Counted from the stretch's first letter, positions 1 through 13,199 are shown. The stretch: DNA of 64,000 nt from Massariosphaeria phaeospora (GCA_011032825.1 JAADJZ010000003.1:1240001-1304000); one strand, 5' to 3'. Notes: generated by a model not told the origin, from the letters alone. Program-made: numbers and translations.

Positions 1-3000
1 ATGATGCTCCTTTTAGGAAGACCTGGCGCAGGGTGCTCGACTTTCCTGAAGGCCATCGCCAACGATCGGGACACGTATGCTGCCGTCGAGGGCGAAGTCT
101 CGTATGGTGGCATTTCTGCTGGCAAGCAGAAGAAGCTATTTAGGGGTGAAGTGAATTACAATCCCGAAGACGACACTCACTTTGCTGAGTTGAATGTGTG
201 GCAAACGCTGTACTTTGCACTGATGAACAAAACTAAGAAAAACGAAAAACACCAAATACCCGTCATTCTGGAAGCACTCCTCAAGATATTCGGCATTTCG
301 CACACAAAATATACGCCAGTGGGTAATGAGTTTATTCGCGGTGTCAGTGGCGGTGAAAGGAAACGGGTATGCCCTTTACTTCCTACAGGTGTGGGCTATA
401 ACTAATTTGGACTATAGGTGTCTATCGCGGAAACCCTTGCCACTAAGTCCACCGTGGTCCTATGGGACAACAGTACAAGGGGGTTGGATGCGTCGACAGC
501 GCTGGATTACGCAAAATCGTTGAGAATAATGACCGACATCAGCAATCGTACGACCTTTGTAACACTATATCAAGCGGGCGAGGGCATTTACGAGCTTATG
601 GACAAAGTGCTGGTCATTGATCAGGGACGTTGTATTTTTGAAGGTCCCGCAAACGAAGCCAAACAGTACTTCATCGATCTTGGATATCATTGTCCTAGAC
701 GACAAACAACCGCAGATTTCCTTACGGCTGTCACCGATCCAGCTGAGAGGCAATTCCGCGCAGGGTGCGAGGTTAGCACTCCTAAGACACCTGTAGATCT
801 TGAGGCGGCATTCAGGACCTCCGAACAGTACCACAAAGTACTAAGCGAGATTGCGCAATACGAAGGAGAACTCGAGCAGAGTGATTATATTGACGCCAAG
901 GAGTTCGAGGGCGCAGTCCACGAGAGCAAAAGCAAGACTGTGTCCAAGAAATCACCCTACACTGTCAGCTTCGTTCGTCAGGTGTGGGCTTGTACCAAGC
1001 GCGAATTCTGGTTGACGTGGGGTGATAAAACGACCCTAGCCACTAAGTTCTTCATCATCGTTAGTAACGCTTTTATTGTGGGGAGTTTATTCTATGGAGA
1101 ACCCCTCGATACATCGGGTGCTTTTAGCAGAGGAGGTGCTCTGTTCTTTTCCATCTTGTTCTTGGGTTGGCTCCAGCTCTCCGAGCTGATGAAAGCAGTC
1201 TCGGGTCGTGCGGTTGTCAAGCGCCATGATGACTACGCTTTCTATCGACCCTCGGCCGTGAGCATTGCAAGAGTGGTTCAAGACTTTCCTCTTGTCTTAG
1301 CCATGGTCATCCCCTTCGGTGAGTATTCTATCATCAACATATGGCACAACTAACATGATCACTAGTCCTTGTCATGTATTTTTTGACTGAGCTAGACATC
1401 AACGTGTCAAAGTTCTGGATTAATTTCCTGTTCGTGTACACCACTACAATTTGTATTACTGCGCTCTATCGAATGTTCGCTGCACTGTCGCCGACAATTG
1501 ACGATGCGGTACGGTTCTCTGGTATTGCTCTCAACCTTTTGATCATCTACACTGGCTACGCCATTCCCAAACAACAACTCATGAGCAAGTATATTTGGTT
1601 TGGCTGGTTGTACTACATCAATCCTATCTCATACGCGTACGAGGCCGTGCTTACAAACGAATTCTCCGACCGAATTATGGACTGCGCTCCATCTCAACTT
1701 GTGCCGCAAGGTCCAGGCATTGATCCAGCATACCAGGGTTGTGGCTTGACAGGCGCGGAGCCGAACGCTCGAACAGTACCTGGAGCTGCATATTTGGAGA
1801 CGACTTTCGACTACAAGCGGGCTAACCTTTGGAGGAATTGGGGCGTCGTCATTGCGTTCACCGTTCTTTACCTCATCGTAACGGTCTTGGCCACCGAGAA
1901 ACTATCCTTCATGTCCAGTGGCGGAGGTGCGTTGATCTTCAAAAGGTCCAAGCGGGCGAAACAAAGGGTTAACCAGTCACCTGCGGATGTGGAGAAGGTC
2001 GTGGCGGGCGAGGGTCCGAGTGGGAGTGATTCCAGTGATCGATCCGCGGCCGGAGAGCAGGAAGCATTGGATCAACTTTCAAGCAGCGACAGCATTTTCA
2101 CTTGGAAAGGTGTCGAGTACACGGTGCCATATCAGGGCGGCGAACGGAAACTCCTAAGTGGGGTCAATGGATACGCCAAACCCGGACTCATGATTGCCTT
2201 GATGGGTGCCTCTGGCGCTGGCAAGACCACTTTATTGAATACGTTATCTCAACGACAGAAGACGGGCGTGGTTGCGGGCGAGATGCTCGTAGACGGCAAA
2301 GCTTTAGGGAAAGACTTTGCTAGAGCCACTGGATTCTGTGAACAGATGGATTTGCACGACGGTACGGCAACTATCCGTGAGGCCCTCGAATTCTCAGCCA
2401 TATTACGCCAAGATCGGGAAGTTCCGCGAAAGGAGAAGGTAGAATACGTGGACAAGATTATATCCCTTTTAGAGCTTGAGGATATTCAAGATGCTCTAGT
2501 GTCTAGTCTTGGTGTGGAGTTGAAGAAGAGGTTGACCATTGGTGTGGAGCTCGCCGCAAAACCATCTCTTCTTTTGTTCCTGGACGAACCTACTAGCGGC
2601 TTGGACAGCAATTCGGCCTTCTCTATCATTCGGTTTTTGAAGAAACTATCTGCTGCAGGGCAGGCGATCGTTTGTACTATCCACCAACCGAGCTCCGTTT
2701 TAATTCAGCAATTCGACATGATTCTTGCATTGAACCCCGGTGGCAACACATTCTACTTCGGTCCTGTTGGTGAGAATGGCCAAGACGTGATCCAGTACTT
2801 TGCCGAACGTGGCGCCCAGTGTCCGCCAAAGAAAAATGTTGCTGAGTTCATACTGGAGACCGCAGCCAAGCCGATCAAACGTGAGGATGGCACCCGAATC
2901 GACTGGAATGACGAATGGGCGAGGTCGCCGAACAATGCAGACATGCTAAAGGAGATTGAGCGCCTCAAGACCGATAGAAGTCAGGTGACGCAGGACACTC

Positions 3001-4064
3001 AACACGAAGCGCGCGAGTTTGCCGCCCCTGTCTGGTTACAGACTACCATGCTCACCAAACGCGTCTTCACGCAGTACTGGCGAGATCCATCATATCTCTA
3101 CGGCAAGCTCTTCGTTGCCGTGATTGTTGGCATCTTCAATGGATTCACCTTCTATCAACTTGGTAACAGCATCGCGGATATGCAGAACAGAATGTTCACA
3201 TCATTCCTGATCGTCATGCTCCCACCCACGATTGTGAACGCTGTTGTCCCAAAGTTCTACACCAATATGTCACTCTGGCAGACTCGGGAGCTCCCCTCAC
3301 GGATCTATGGCTGGTTTGCGTTTACGACCGCGCAAGTTGTTGCCGAGGTTCCAATCGCTATCGTGAGCTCCGTGCTATACTGGCTGCTTTGGTACTATCC
3401 CACCGGCTTGCCCACCGACAGCTCGACCGCAGGCTATGTCTTTCTTATGACGATGCTGTTTTTCCTGTTCATCTCGTCCTGGGGCCAATGGATATGTGCT
3501 TTTGCACCTTCCTTCACCGTCATCTCGAACGTCCTGCCCTTTTTCTTTGTCATGTTCTCCCTCTTCAACGGCGTCGTGAGGCCCTATAGTGGGCTGGCCG
3601 TCTTCTGGAAATATTGGATGTACTGGGTAAATCCTGCAACGTACTGGATTGGTGGCGTCCTTGCCGCCACTCTTCATAACATTCCCATCGAGTGCACTTC
3701 CTCGGAAACCGCGCGCTTTGATGCACCCCGCGGCCAGACCTGTTCCTCTTATGCCGGTGGTTTCCTTTCGCAAGCGCCGGGCTACTTGCTTAATCCGGAC
3801 GATACCGCTGGGTGTATGTATTGCCCATATTCCAGGGGCGATGACTATCTGGCTACGATCAACGTTTTTGCGGCGAACAAATGGAGAGACTTTGGCGTCT
3901 TCCTTGCCTTCTGTGTGAGCAACTGGGCGCTGGTATATTTCTTCATCTGGAGCGTGCGCATCAAAGGGTGGAGTTTCGGCTTTGGCAAGATGTTTGGGCT
4001 GATTGGCGGTATTCTGAGAAGTGCGAAACGGAGGTCAAAGGGGACGAACGGCGAGGAGACTTGA
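1..4064 (+). CDS. PDR-type (ABCG) ABC multidrug transporter, 5' truncated by window start
   Basis: Full-size pleiotropic-drug-resistance ABC exporter of the plasma membrane, arranged NBD-TMD-NBD-TMD. The real start lies upstream; the ATG at base 1 is internal, immediately before Walker A (GRPGAGCST). Exons 1-366, 418-1318 and 1366-4064 join in frame (GERKR/VSIAE and IPF/VLVMYF) to give about 1,321 visible residues. NBD1 has the fungal PDR degeneracies: Cys for Lys in Walker A and Asn for the catalytic Glu in WDNSTRGLDAS. NBD2 has a canonical Walker A (GASGAGKTTL), a diverged signature (LGVELKKRLTIG) and an intact Walker B with Glu (LLLFLDEPTSGLDS). Hydrophobic segments follow each NBD, and Cys-rich extracellular loops precede the last helix. 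Substrate cannot be read from sequence; azoles, other xenobiotics or host compounds are possible. It converges on the RING gene. Confidence 0.95.
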
Positions 4065-4554
4065 ATCTTTACTCGAACCTTGGTATTGGGTGAGGAGAAA
4101 ACCCTTTAGCGGGACCTTTAACATGCAAAAGTCTATGTAGTTCGTTTAAGAACGCGTCTTGTTCATTGGGCGGATGGGATGCGAGAAGGCTTTCATATCA
4201 CCTACATGAAGCTACATGAATATCCCAACCGTTCCAATGCTATGTTATGGCATCCACAACCAATCAGTCTTTCTTTCATCAGCGCCAGTGGTATCAAAGA
4301 CGCAAAAGGATGACGCCGCGAGAAATGCTGAGAAATGTTTTAAATGCACAGTATGCCTCGAGAAACAAGGAGCAACCACCCGCGGCCCCGCTTCCCCCGT
4401 GAAATAATGCCCTTGAGCCCAACTTACTGTTTGCACTATTGCGCCTAGACAACACGCAAACAAATGAAGATAAAGAGAATTGTGCCGAAGTGGGGGCGGA
4501 CATGACCTCACCGGACCGCAGCTAAGAACCTACCCTCACAGAAGATATGACGTC
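4065..4554. other. Convergent 3' intergenic region
   Basis: The stop codons of the ABC transporter (+) and the RING protein (-) face each other across about 490 bases. I see no coding signal, tRNA or repeat here; it should hold both 3' UTRs and polyadenylation signals. Confidence 0.6.
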
Positions 4555-7500
4555 TCATATGAGGGGCCCCGCTACCATAGGACTCATGCGGGTAACGCTG
4601 CCTGCTAACGATGACTCATAAATAGGGCTGGCGCCTGTCACGGACCCCTGTCTGGCTCGGAGATAGTTGGTCGTATATGCAGATGTAGAAGGGGGATATA
4701 TACCATGGGCTGGCGATATGCCCATGGTGGGGTTTGCGGTCATGTTACGGTTGCTCCGCCGTCGATTAAGATTAGGGGATGATGGAGTAGCTTGAGTTGT
4801 CGTAGAAGAACTGTTTGAGTTTATCGTTTCATTCGAATTGCTCCTCGAGTGTTCAAGAACGGGCACGTTGGTTGCCGCTGTCATTGCCAGAGCATCGGGC
4901 GGAATATTTGCTTGCCTAAAGAACGGATTGTGTGCTAGTGGATTGTGCGCCAGAGCAAGCCTTCTGCTATTGACAAGTTCGCGCGCTCTACTCTCACGCT
5001 CATCTGGCGTAATCCGAGTGGAACGCGGAGAAGACTGCATCGGAGCAGATAGATTGGTGGTAGGTGATGGCGGCTGAGCATGTTCACTCGCTCGGAGAGT
5101 ACGCGTAGAAGATTGATTGTTAAGCCTTCGTCTTGACGGCTGGGCGCGTAGGTCAATTCGAGAAGTTTGCGATCTCACGGCTTGCGGTTGGGCAACACCT
5201 TCGCGAATATTTGCACGAGAACTGGCAGCCCTCAGGGTAACTGTCGAGGACTGGTCCCTTAGTGCTGGACGTGAATTACGATTCCTAATGCCCCGAGCCA
5301 TGTAGGTCGCCCAGGGGTTGCCAGCTGCCTGATTTGGAAATATGCGTCCCTGGAGGGATAGTCCGACACTAGTGTGGGGAAATGACTGGTAAACAGGAGA
5401 GAAACCTGGTGTCCGTCTTCCTGTTGCCGAAGGAGGACGAGCGCTCACTCGACTGGGCGGACGATCGATCATATCAGCGGCGGTTTGCGTTTGCGCTTGG
5501 GAAATGGAATTGACGGATAGTGATGAGTTGTTGGCAGATGTACCAGGTGTGAATACAACGGAGGCATTGCTGATTGAACTCACGGACGGTGAACGCTCAG
5601 TCCGAGCGTTCTCCGCACCAGATGTTGCAGGCAGGGTGGGCGCCATAGCCATTCTCCGAGGGGGGGACGTCGGTGCATGAGCTGTGAGAACAAGATTTGA
5701 AGAATTATCCATTAAGGGGGTTCGCAGGCGTGTTGGAGGCATGAACGGAGAGTACGCTTGTGCTGGACTCTGACGACTCCTGTTAGAGGTCCTCGGTCGG
5801 GCAATCGGCGTTGTCGAGCGCGGCTCCAGGTCCAATAATTGAGGCCTCTGGAACTCACGGAGGGCACGCTGGTGGTCTGCGAACATCCAACTGATGCGAG
5901 GATTGTATTCCTGGCGCTGTGTTAGAGGGGATGAGCGACGGGCCCCTGTCTGCGAATTGTCTGAGTTGTCATCAGTATCCATGTCAATCGCATCACCTTG
6001 AGCAATCCCGCGATTGATGAAGCGATTATTCATGTTGCTGAAAGCCGCGGGTGGGCGCATTTGCGCTCTAGACCGTCGAGTACGTAGGGAGTTCATTGCC
6101 ATGGCAATATCACCGTCTTGGTCGGAATCATCATCAGCGTCCTCGGGATCTTCGTAATTGACTGTTGAAGCGGAGAGCACGGAGGATCTCCGTCGAAGAC
6201 CGCGAGACGCGTCCATGAATCGAGCATCTCCCACGCGGGAGGGGGGGCGGATGAAGGCGTTAGGCCGTGGTCGATCTGCAGTAGGTGTTAGAGAACCGCC
6301 CATTCGGACTCTGTCATTGGAAATCGCGGTCGCGTCCCACCCAACGGTCGTTCTACCCCCATCACTGTCATCCTCCTCGCCCATGTCGTCATCGGGCCCA
6401 TCGTGCTGCAACATCCACCCCTCTTCGCGTAGCATGGCCTGCGTCCTTTCATCGAGATCCTCCGTCGAGACGTCTGTCGAGGTCGACGATGGCGGCCCGC
6501 TTGGCTCCTGTGAGCCATTGGCGCGTCGCAAGATTCGCGATTGCGCACGGTTTCTTTGACCTCTTCGGATTGGGCCTGCGTCTTCTTCGTCTTCTTCGTC
6601 TTCATCGTCCTCCTCATCAATGGTGTTGGAAACCGAAGAGGACGTCTCAGACTCAACAACAGGGCGGGCCCTTCCCTGGAGTCTTGGTCGGTTGTTGGAA
6701 GGCTGTGGCGTGCGTCCCGGACCTGACGACGCACTTGGAGAGTTCGTAGATGTGCTCTCCTCATCGTCAAGAAAGTCATTCATAGACGAGTCTTCGTTCA
6801 CGCCTTCCTCGTCCTCTTCCTCGACCGTGTCCATCTCGTCAGTATACATGTCCGAAACAATACTCTGCGAATATGGCCGTCTGCTGCCAGCCTCACTATG
6901 CGTCAAAGGTCGACGACGTCCGATGTGCGGAGGAATGCCGTGTTCCAGAAACCTTCGCATCATGAGGTTGCCGTCATCGGGAAGATAGTCTTGCCAGCCG
7001 TCCATGGGCTCGCCAAAGCCGTCGAGACCGGCCTCTTCCATGTCCATTTCGGCATCGAGGTCCTCGCCAGACACGTCGTGTTCGGACATTTCGTCCATGT
7101 CGCTGAAGCCAGTGAAGCTGTCGCCCCACGTCAACTCTCCATTATCGTCAAAGAACAAGCCGCATTGGGTGCATTCGCCGTCTTCGAGCTCCCATGAGCA
7201 GAGCGGGCAGCGGTCCACACCGTCTTCTCGGTCGCGCACAGCCCTCAATGACGGCCCGCGTGCGGGGTGTGACCTGAAGCAACCTTTGAAGAGGCCCCCA
7301 GTGCGAGGGTCCTCGTTGTCTTTGTCCAGCTGGACGAGATCAGCCTCTTCTCGCTGCCACTCCGAGTGCTGTTCGACGGTTTCGCCCGAGGGGAGCAGCT
7401 CGACTCGGCCGATGAAGACGGTAATCATGTCCCGGATCTGCATGGCACGTCAACGCAAGAACAGCCTGGCGGATAGAGCAGTACTCACGAGATATGCTGG

Positions 7501-8104
7501 GGCAGGTGGTTGCGTCACCACCGCTCGACAGTCCGGACATGTCTTGTGAGCCTTGTTGTTGACGAACCAGGTGCACAAGCACTGGCGATGGTTAGACCAA
7601 CAAACGCACAGGCACGTACGCCAGACTTACGCTGTAGCAATAGGTATGCCCACACGATATTATGTAGGGCTGGTAGAGCAGACGGTCGCAGATTTTGCAG
7701 GTGATGTGGGCACGCAGGCCGTCAAAATCAGACCTCAAGGCGCGCAGTTGCTGTGCCAGGTTAGCCAACCGCCTAAACGTCCCAGTTGCGGCGGGCAGGC
7801 TCACGTCGTCAGACCTGCTCGGGCGGAGCGCTTCGTCTGCCTTGGGTGCCGTCTTCTGCTTCAGGCTGTCCTTGGAGGACGGGCGGACCGGCCTGTCCCC
7901 GTCGAGGCCTCTGGCGGGGGCGCGGCTCGAGGACGGGGTGCTGCCCCGGGCGGGCTTCGAGCTGGAGGCCATGGTGGCCGGCTGCTGGGAGCTGCTGCTG
8001 GCGGCATGCGAGGACGTGATGGACGACGACGAGGGCGGCGGCGGCGGCGGGTTCTTGGGGCGGGCCGACGCGGGCGGGGTGGGCGACGGGCGGGAGGTGT
8101 TCAT
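4555..8104 (-). CDS. RING-finger protein with zinc ribbon and long disordered tail (putative E3 ubiquitin ligase)
   Basis: Three exons (8104-7631, 7581-7489, 7437-4555; introns 49 and 51 nt, all phase 0) give about 1,149 residues. The N-terminus is Ser/Pro-rich. A C3HC4 RING straddles the first intron: CKICDRLLYQP, then CGHTYCYS, then CLCTWF and CPDCR. About 60 residues later a second zinc motif, CPLCSWELEDGECTQCG, is followed by an acidic stretch and some 800 residues of low-complexity Ser/Arg/Asp-rich sequence. RING proteins of this layout ligate ubiquitin. The RING plus second zinc motif recalls fungal Psh1-type histone E3 ligases, but that is only a resemblance. The start at MNTSRPSP is preferred over an upstream in-frame start because the intervening stretch is simple-repeat DNA. 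Confidence 0.85.
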
Positions 8105-9479
8105 GGTGGTGTGGGCAGCGGAGAGCAGAGGAAGAGCAAGAAGCTGGGCCGCTAAGGCAACGAGACGATGCCAGGCGGGAGCGGCATGTGCAGGCAGTGG
8201 CAGTGGCAGTGGCAGTGGCAGTAGTGGCAGTGGCAGGCAGTGACAGCGACAGTGGCAGTGGCAGTCGGATAGCGTCGCGCGGGCGGGTTGAGAGACGGAT
8301 CGATAGAAGTATGCAGGATGGCGTGCGCTGTGGTGGCCGGTGGCCGCTGCCCGCTGCCCGCTGCCCGCTGCCCGCCGCCTGCTAACTACAACTAAACTAT
8401 TGGCGCCCGGGGGTGGCCACTGCCCCCACTGCCTGCCCACTGCCTGCCGCCCTGCCACTGCCTCTGCCTCTGCCTCTGCTCTGCCACTGCCCGCCACTGC
8501 CCGCTGGGCTGTTGCCGAAGATAGCCCGCGCCCGCAGATATAGACGCCGTCCCGCTCGCGCCTTCGCCAGCTGCTCCTTCGCGCCCTCCCCGCCACCCCT
8601 CACTGCCCACTGCTGGACTGCGCCTGTCTGGGCCGACGCCTTTGGCTCTCTTCTCTGCTCCGCCAAACGTCGGTGCGTGCAACATTAAACCACTGCCGGG
8701 TGAGCTGGCGGGCAATACCGCGACGCCGGCCAGCCGTCACCGTCACCGTCACCGCCCCGGCACCTCCCTTATATCATCGCCTTCGACCCAAGCAACTTGA
8801 CGGGCACCCTTCCCTACCTTCACATTGGAAGCTCCACGGCCGAGGCTAACGCGAACCCAACAGGCTGCTGGCCACCGGGCTCTTGTCCAAACTCGGTATG
8901 TTTGCGTTCCAAGTCGGCAGAGTGCTACTAACCACGCTGCTTCAAGTATCACAGCTGGTGGAGCAGCTGACGTCGGAATGGGCAAGTCTTTGGTCCCCTC
9001 GCACGGTAATTCGAGAGGACGCACGCAGTGTCCTCTGGACTTGGCTGTCCTCCCCATTCTTCGGTTACATATTCTTTGCTTCTCAAATACACTCATCGCC
9101 TTCTAGCTTCTGATCACAGGCACTTCTGCATGTTCCGTCATGGTAATATGTGCTCATTCTCGTCCGACTATCCATCTCCCGGTGAGTGCTTTAAGACCAG
9201 CTACAGTTGCTGCTGTAAGTGCAACCAAAGCTGGTCCAGGCTCGTTTCGAGCCACCTGTACTATATACTGGAAAAAACGCATCGACAAATCAATCCCCAA
9301 CGTAATGAGAGTGTGTGTGTCACGGCGAGCACAAAGCACCCACCACAGCGACCAAATCAACCCCAAGCGTTTAAACTCTTACCTGAAGCGACAACTCCAA
9401 GCACCACTTCCGAGAACCTGAAGCGACAACTGGCGATAACACCCTACAGCGATCGATGTCCCAACCGAGAACTCAAGGC
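8105..9479. other. GC-rich intergenic region with simple repeats (RING gene promoter side)
   Basis: No gene recognised in about 1.4 kb between two minus-strand genes. The part next to the RING gene is simple-sequence DNA: a GGCAGT hexamer array (8193-8266), a GCTGCCC heptamer array (about 8346-8374), CTGCCT-type repeats to 8500, and a short CCGTCA array near 8735. Open frames here are repeat artefacts without conserved motifs. Confidence 0.6.
8193..8266 (+). repeat. GGCAGT hexanucleotide repeat upstream of RING gene
   Basis: About five perfect GGCAGT units followed by imperfect ones. The array ends about 90 bp upstream of the RING gene ATG (minus strand). The same hexamer forms a second array at 23908-23946, upstream of the RhoGAP gene. 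Confidence 0.85.
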
Positions 9480-10786
9480 CTAGTTCGCTCGAGCACGCTT
9501 CGCTGGACGAGAGTCGTCCGTAGCGCCAACTACGACGTCTGGGATCTCGATCTCAGGCAGGTATCCAACAGTGACCTTGCTGTCCTCGAGCATCTCGTTA
9601 TCCGTGTGCTCCATGAATGCCATAGAATCCTCGAGGAACTTCTTATGTCCAAGAGTATCGAACTTCTTCCGAGCCCGGCGGCGAGCAATGACTCCCTTGC
9701 GCTCCTTGCGGAGACGCTCCTCCATAATCTCCAGTCGGTACTCTGCGAAGTCATAATAGAGCTCCGACAGGTCTGAAATCGGACGGACGGTTCTCAACTC
9801 CGTGTCGTCTTTGAGGAAAGGCGAACGGGGTCGGAAACTGGTCACGGAGGTGATACGTTCCTTTGCCCCAAGAGCGCGCAAAGCTTGATGAGTGATGTAT
9901 CGTCCCTGCAAGACCACTGCACAGCCCTAACCCGCATGTTAGGAAAGCTCATGAACGATAGCGACAGATCCGAACATACCTCAGTAGGACCGCGGATTTT
10001 CATGACCTCGCCATTTGCAGTTCGAAGCGCAGTCTCGCCGCCGACCATGTTAGTGCAGTCACTCATCATGAGCACGCATACGAACGGATAGCTATCCGTA
10101 TGCCAACCAACAATAGGCTTGTCGTCTTCCCAGGGGCATCCGGCAATACCTTCATCCTCAGCATAGAAGTTCTTCGCCTTGTTGATGATATGAAGTTCCT
10201 CCTTCGTCTGCTCATCGGTTTTGACGGAAAAGTTGATATGTGCAACGTCATAGTCCATCGCTGGAACAAGGTCGACCCCGGCGATCTTCGACATGACAGC
10301 AAGAGTGTCGGGGTGATGCCATGCGTCATGGGTGAATGGCGCATACCTAGTTGACGTCAGCGCTTTTTATCCACACGGGTATCTACTTGTGGGAACCTAC
10401 TTCGGTGCGTAGCCTCGAATCTGGCACGCTGCGATGTTGCTGCTATAGGCGCAGTTGCTCATGACCTCCGGTTTGAAAATTTCTGTTCGCATTTGTTGGA
10501 TAGCCTCAGGGGAAAAGAGTTGGAACGGCTGAGAAACCGCCACGGGAGAAACACCAGTATCCTCGGCGTAACCAATGTCTTTCATCATGATAACTTGGGG
10601 AGGAGTTGTGTAGGCCAGATGCTTCTGGGCATCGAACTTGACTATATTCTGGGCCGGCTTCTGAACGGCAAGCTCCTCGATGATAGGCCTATATGTCGGG
10701 CGTGGAAGCGCCGAGACATGCTGAGTAGCGACGGCAGCCATGGAGTCTTTCCGCTTAGACACGACTGGCTCTGTCAGCGGGGCCAT
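9480..10786 (-). CDS. Fe(II)/2-oxoglutarate-dependent dioxygenase family protein
   Basis: Three exons (10786-10401, 10346-9980, 9926-9480; introns 54 and 53 nt) give 399 residues. The jelly-roll iron site is visible as the HxD of GWHTDSYPF, with a distal His in ITHQAL and a 2OG-binding Arg about ten residues later (ERITSVTSFRP). The junctions read cleanly (APK/YAPFTHDAWHHPD and RGPTE/GCAVVLQGR), which supports the introns. The C-terminus is a basic, helical extension ending in KRARAN. Enzymes of this fold hydroxylate or demethylate small molecules or proteins; the substrate is unknown. It belongs to an uncharacterised fungal group and lies alone, with no biosynthetic genes nearby. The start at MAPLTEP is the first ATG before conserved sequence. 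Confidence 0.85.
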
Positions 10787-13199
10787 AATGATTGCGGAAG
10801 AACAATGTCGCAGAAAATTAGGGTGGTTGAAGACAAGAGCGAAGTAGTACAAAAGAAATGTGGTGGTTGGAGGTAGTAGCGGTGGTACAAAACAAGTTCT
10901 CTTGGGCTGATAGGGAGAGCGGAGCACCTTACTTGGTGCGATCACCTCAGCGGACGAAAATTAAGATGGCGACGATTATCTGGGGCTCTAGGGAAGCCGT
11001 CGGTATTGACATGAATGGAAAACAACAAACATGTGGGGCGGTGAGCATCAACAAGAACGAACAAACTCACATACAGAAGCCACAGGATGGATGGGGAATC
11101 TGGGGAAGATGGGCGATCTTGAAACGAGTACTGGTTGAGTAAGGTCAAGACCCAATGTGGATATTTCCAAAGACTGATAACAAGAAGAGCTATCAATGGG
11201 GAGACTCTCGACCCTTTTATATCCCAACTCCGATGTCTAGCTTCACCTCGGCAGCGTGGCCTCGCATCGCAGCTGATAGCCACAGCGCGCAGGTATCCCG
11301 GATTGAGTCGGCTCGGCACCGCCAGGGCGGCGCCGTGGCCACAACGTCCATCGTCGGATTCCCTTCACACCAGTGACAGGTTATGTCATTGGCGCGCATA
11401 TGGCTCAGGCTGAACTCGGTCCACAGAAGAAGCCGTAGAGCGCTGGCATGTTGCCCATTATTTCTAGAAGCGTTGTCGGAGCATCTGATCTTATCGCCCT
11501 TATCGATGCTCATCGGGCCGGATCACCACTGGACCAACATGGCACCAACAAACTTGGGACAAGCATACGAGTTGTAATATCCATTTACGAGATGGTGGAA
11601 GGAGGGCCACACTAGAAACCTGCACGGCTGAGCCTGATTCTCGGGAAAGAGGAGCTTTCTTTGCATTTTGTTCCTGGATGGGCACAGCCTCTGTTCACGG
11701 ACACTCGCGATCCGTAGACCGCATCACCTGAGATTCCAGGTCCCATTTGGCTTTGTTGAAGCAATTCAACAAAGGCAGTAGAGATGCACTTAGGCCAGGC
11801 CCTTCTCTCGTCCGGGCGGGGCTAATGTTGGCAATCTCGAGGCCACGGCGTCAACATGGCTTCGTGTCGTGTGCTCCCCGGCGCGACCACGTCGAGTGAA
11901 GGAATGATGCGTTCATTGCTGATTTCAGCAGCGAGTATTGGCTCTGTGAAGCGGCGATAAAGACACGTACAGCGAAAGTGGAGGTCGAAAACGAAAGGTG
12001 TGGAGGGCTAGCACAGTGCCATGACATGAAGTTGTCAAAGTGGAGTTGCGATGCTGTCTGGAGGTCCGGGGTAGAATGGAATTTATGCCCTGAATTGGGG
12101 AAGCGCATCAGCCCCTCGGCTGGGCTTTTGCTCATTGGGTCCTGCATATCGATCACTATCAGCCACGCCCCGGAAGAGATAGATGACTATCCCAGCGATC
12201 TCTCACCGGAGCTATGTTCGCCTACATGTGCATCGCCGAAGGTACCACTGCCGCTCCATGTCAACATAGATAATCCCCAGAACCGCTGCAGCATGCACGC
12301 TAGACTGGCTGTACGTCCGAAGAACGGAGAAGGATTGGCTAAAGCGAGATTGTGTACTGGAGCTACCAAAGCCCATCCTGAGCTATACCTCCCTGGCTGG
12401 ACAGCTGCAAATGCACTGGCACGCACCACGGGCGGCTGACTTCCCCGCCGGGGTGACTGCATCACAGCCCAGTTCCAGAATCTCTGGTCACATATGCATA
12501 AGGCATGAATGCAGTAGCGCAACGGAGTGGCGCGACATTGCGAACGGTAGCATGTGGACTGGATTCCATGTACACCTCAGCATGACAATCGGAGAGTGGA
12601 GGATGAAGGCGGGCGGCCAAATGGATTCGAGCCGCACAGGGCGGACGAATAGAAACAGTGGTTTCTTTATCAAGCGCCGACGTCGACCATGGAAGCGGAG
12701 CCCATGACGAGGCACTGCGGGGATATGATATCGAGCTGGCCAAGTTACGATAGAAGAGGCGGTCTTGTGTGAAGTGTGCGCAGGCCGTAAACGAGCCCTT
12801 GGTACGGGCTCCTGGTGCGCCCTCCTCGGTCGCGGACTGCTCGCTGCGACCATGCAACAGCAGACGTTGGCCAACGTCCATGTTCGTCGACGTCCAGATG
12901 CTCGGGCTGCACCAGCTCGTGCAACAAGCAACCAGAATGCAGATCTCGCGTGGTCTGGTCGCTCGGCTAATCCGTGGCGGGTGCGGGTCCATCCAGCTCC
13001 ACCTGGGGGGTTGCGTACGTATCGATAAGGAGGGTGGCTTATCGATAAGGAGGCGCGCACGGACGCGGCACAAGGCTCGGGGCTCGACGCCGCCGCCGCC
13101 CGTTCAACCCGGGGCAGCTGCATGCACCTGACGAGTGGAGTGGAGTGACGACCCTGGAAGTGACAGCAACCCACTCGCCTCCCACCGCCAGCCGTCACC
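10787..13199. other. 2.4 kb intergenic region, no gene recognised
   Basis: It lies between the divergent dioxygenase and COX23 genes. Several open frames of 100-260 codons occur on both strands but overlap one another, lack motifs and look compositional. The only feature noted is the duplicated TATCGATAAGGAGG element near COX23. A non-coding RNA or fast-evolving gene cannot be excluded. Confidence 0.5.
13020..13053 (+). promoter_or_regulatory. Duplicated TATCGATAAGGAGG element upstream of COX23
   Basis: Two copies of a 14-bp word (13020-13033 and 13040-13053) lie 20 bp apart. Each has the palindromic core TATCGATA, extended to TTATCGATAA in the second copy. They lie about 150-180 bp before the COX23 ATG and are a plausible pair of factor-binding sites; no factor can be named. 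Confidence 0.4.

Noticed and set aside
3375..3773. Long open frame antisense to the ABC transporter
   Set aside because: It mirrors the codon pattern of the real gene, has no motif, and lies inside a well-supported exon.
7695..8243. Plus-strand open frame of about 180 codons over the RING gene
   Set aside because: It is antisense to the RING gene's first exon and runs into the GGCAGT repeat (Gly/Ser repeats), so it is compositional.
9480..10786. Secondary-metabolite cluster around the dioxygenase
   Set aside because: No synthase, P450, transferase or pathway regulator lies beside it; the PDR and MFS pumps are far apart and flanked by housekeeping genes.
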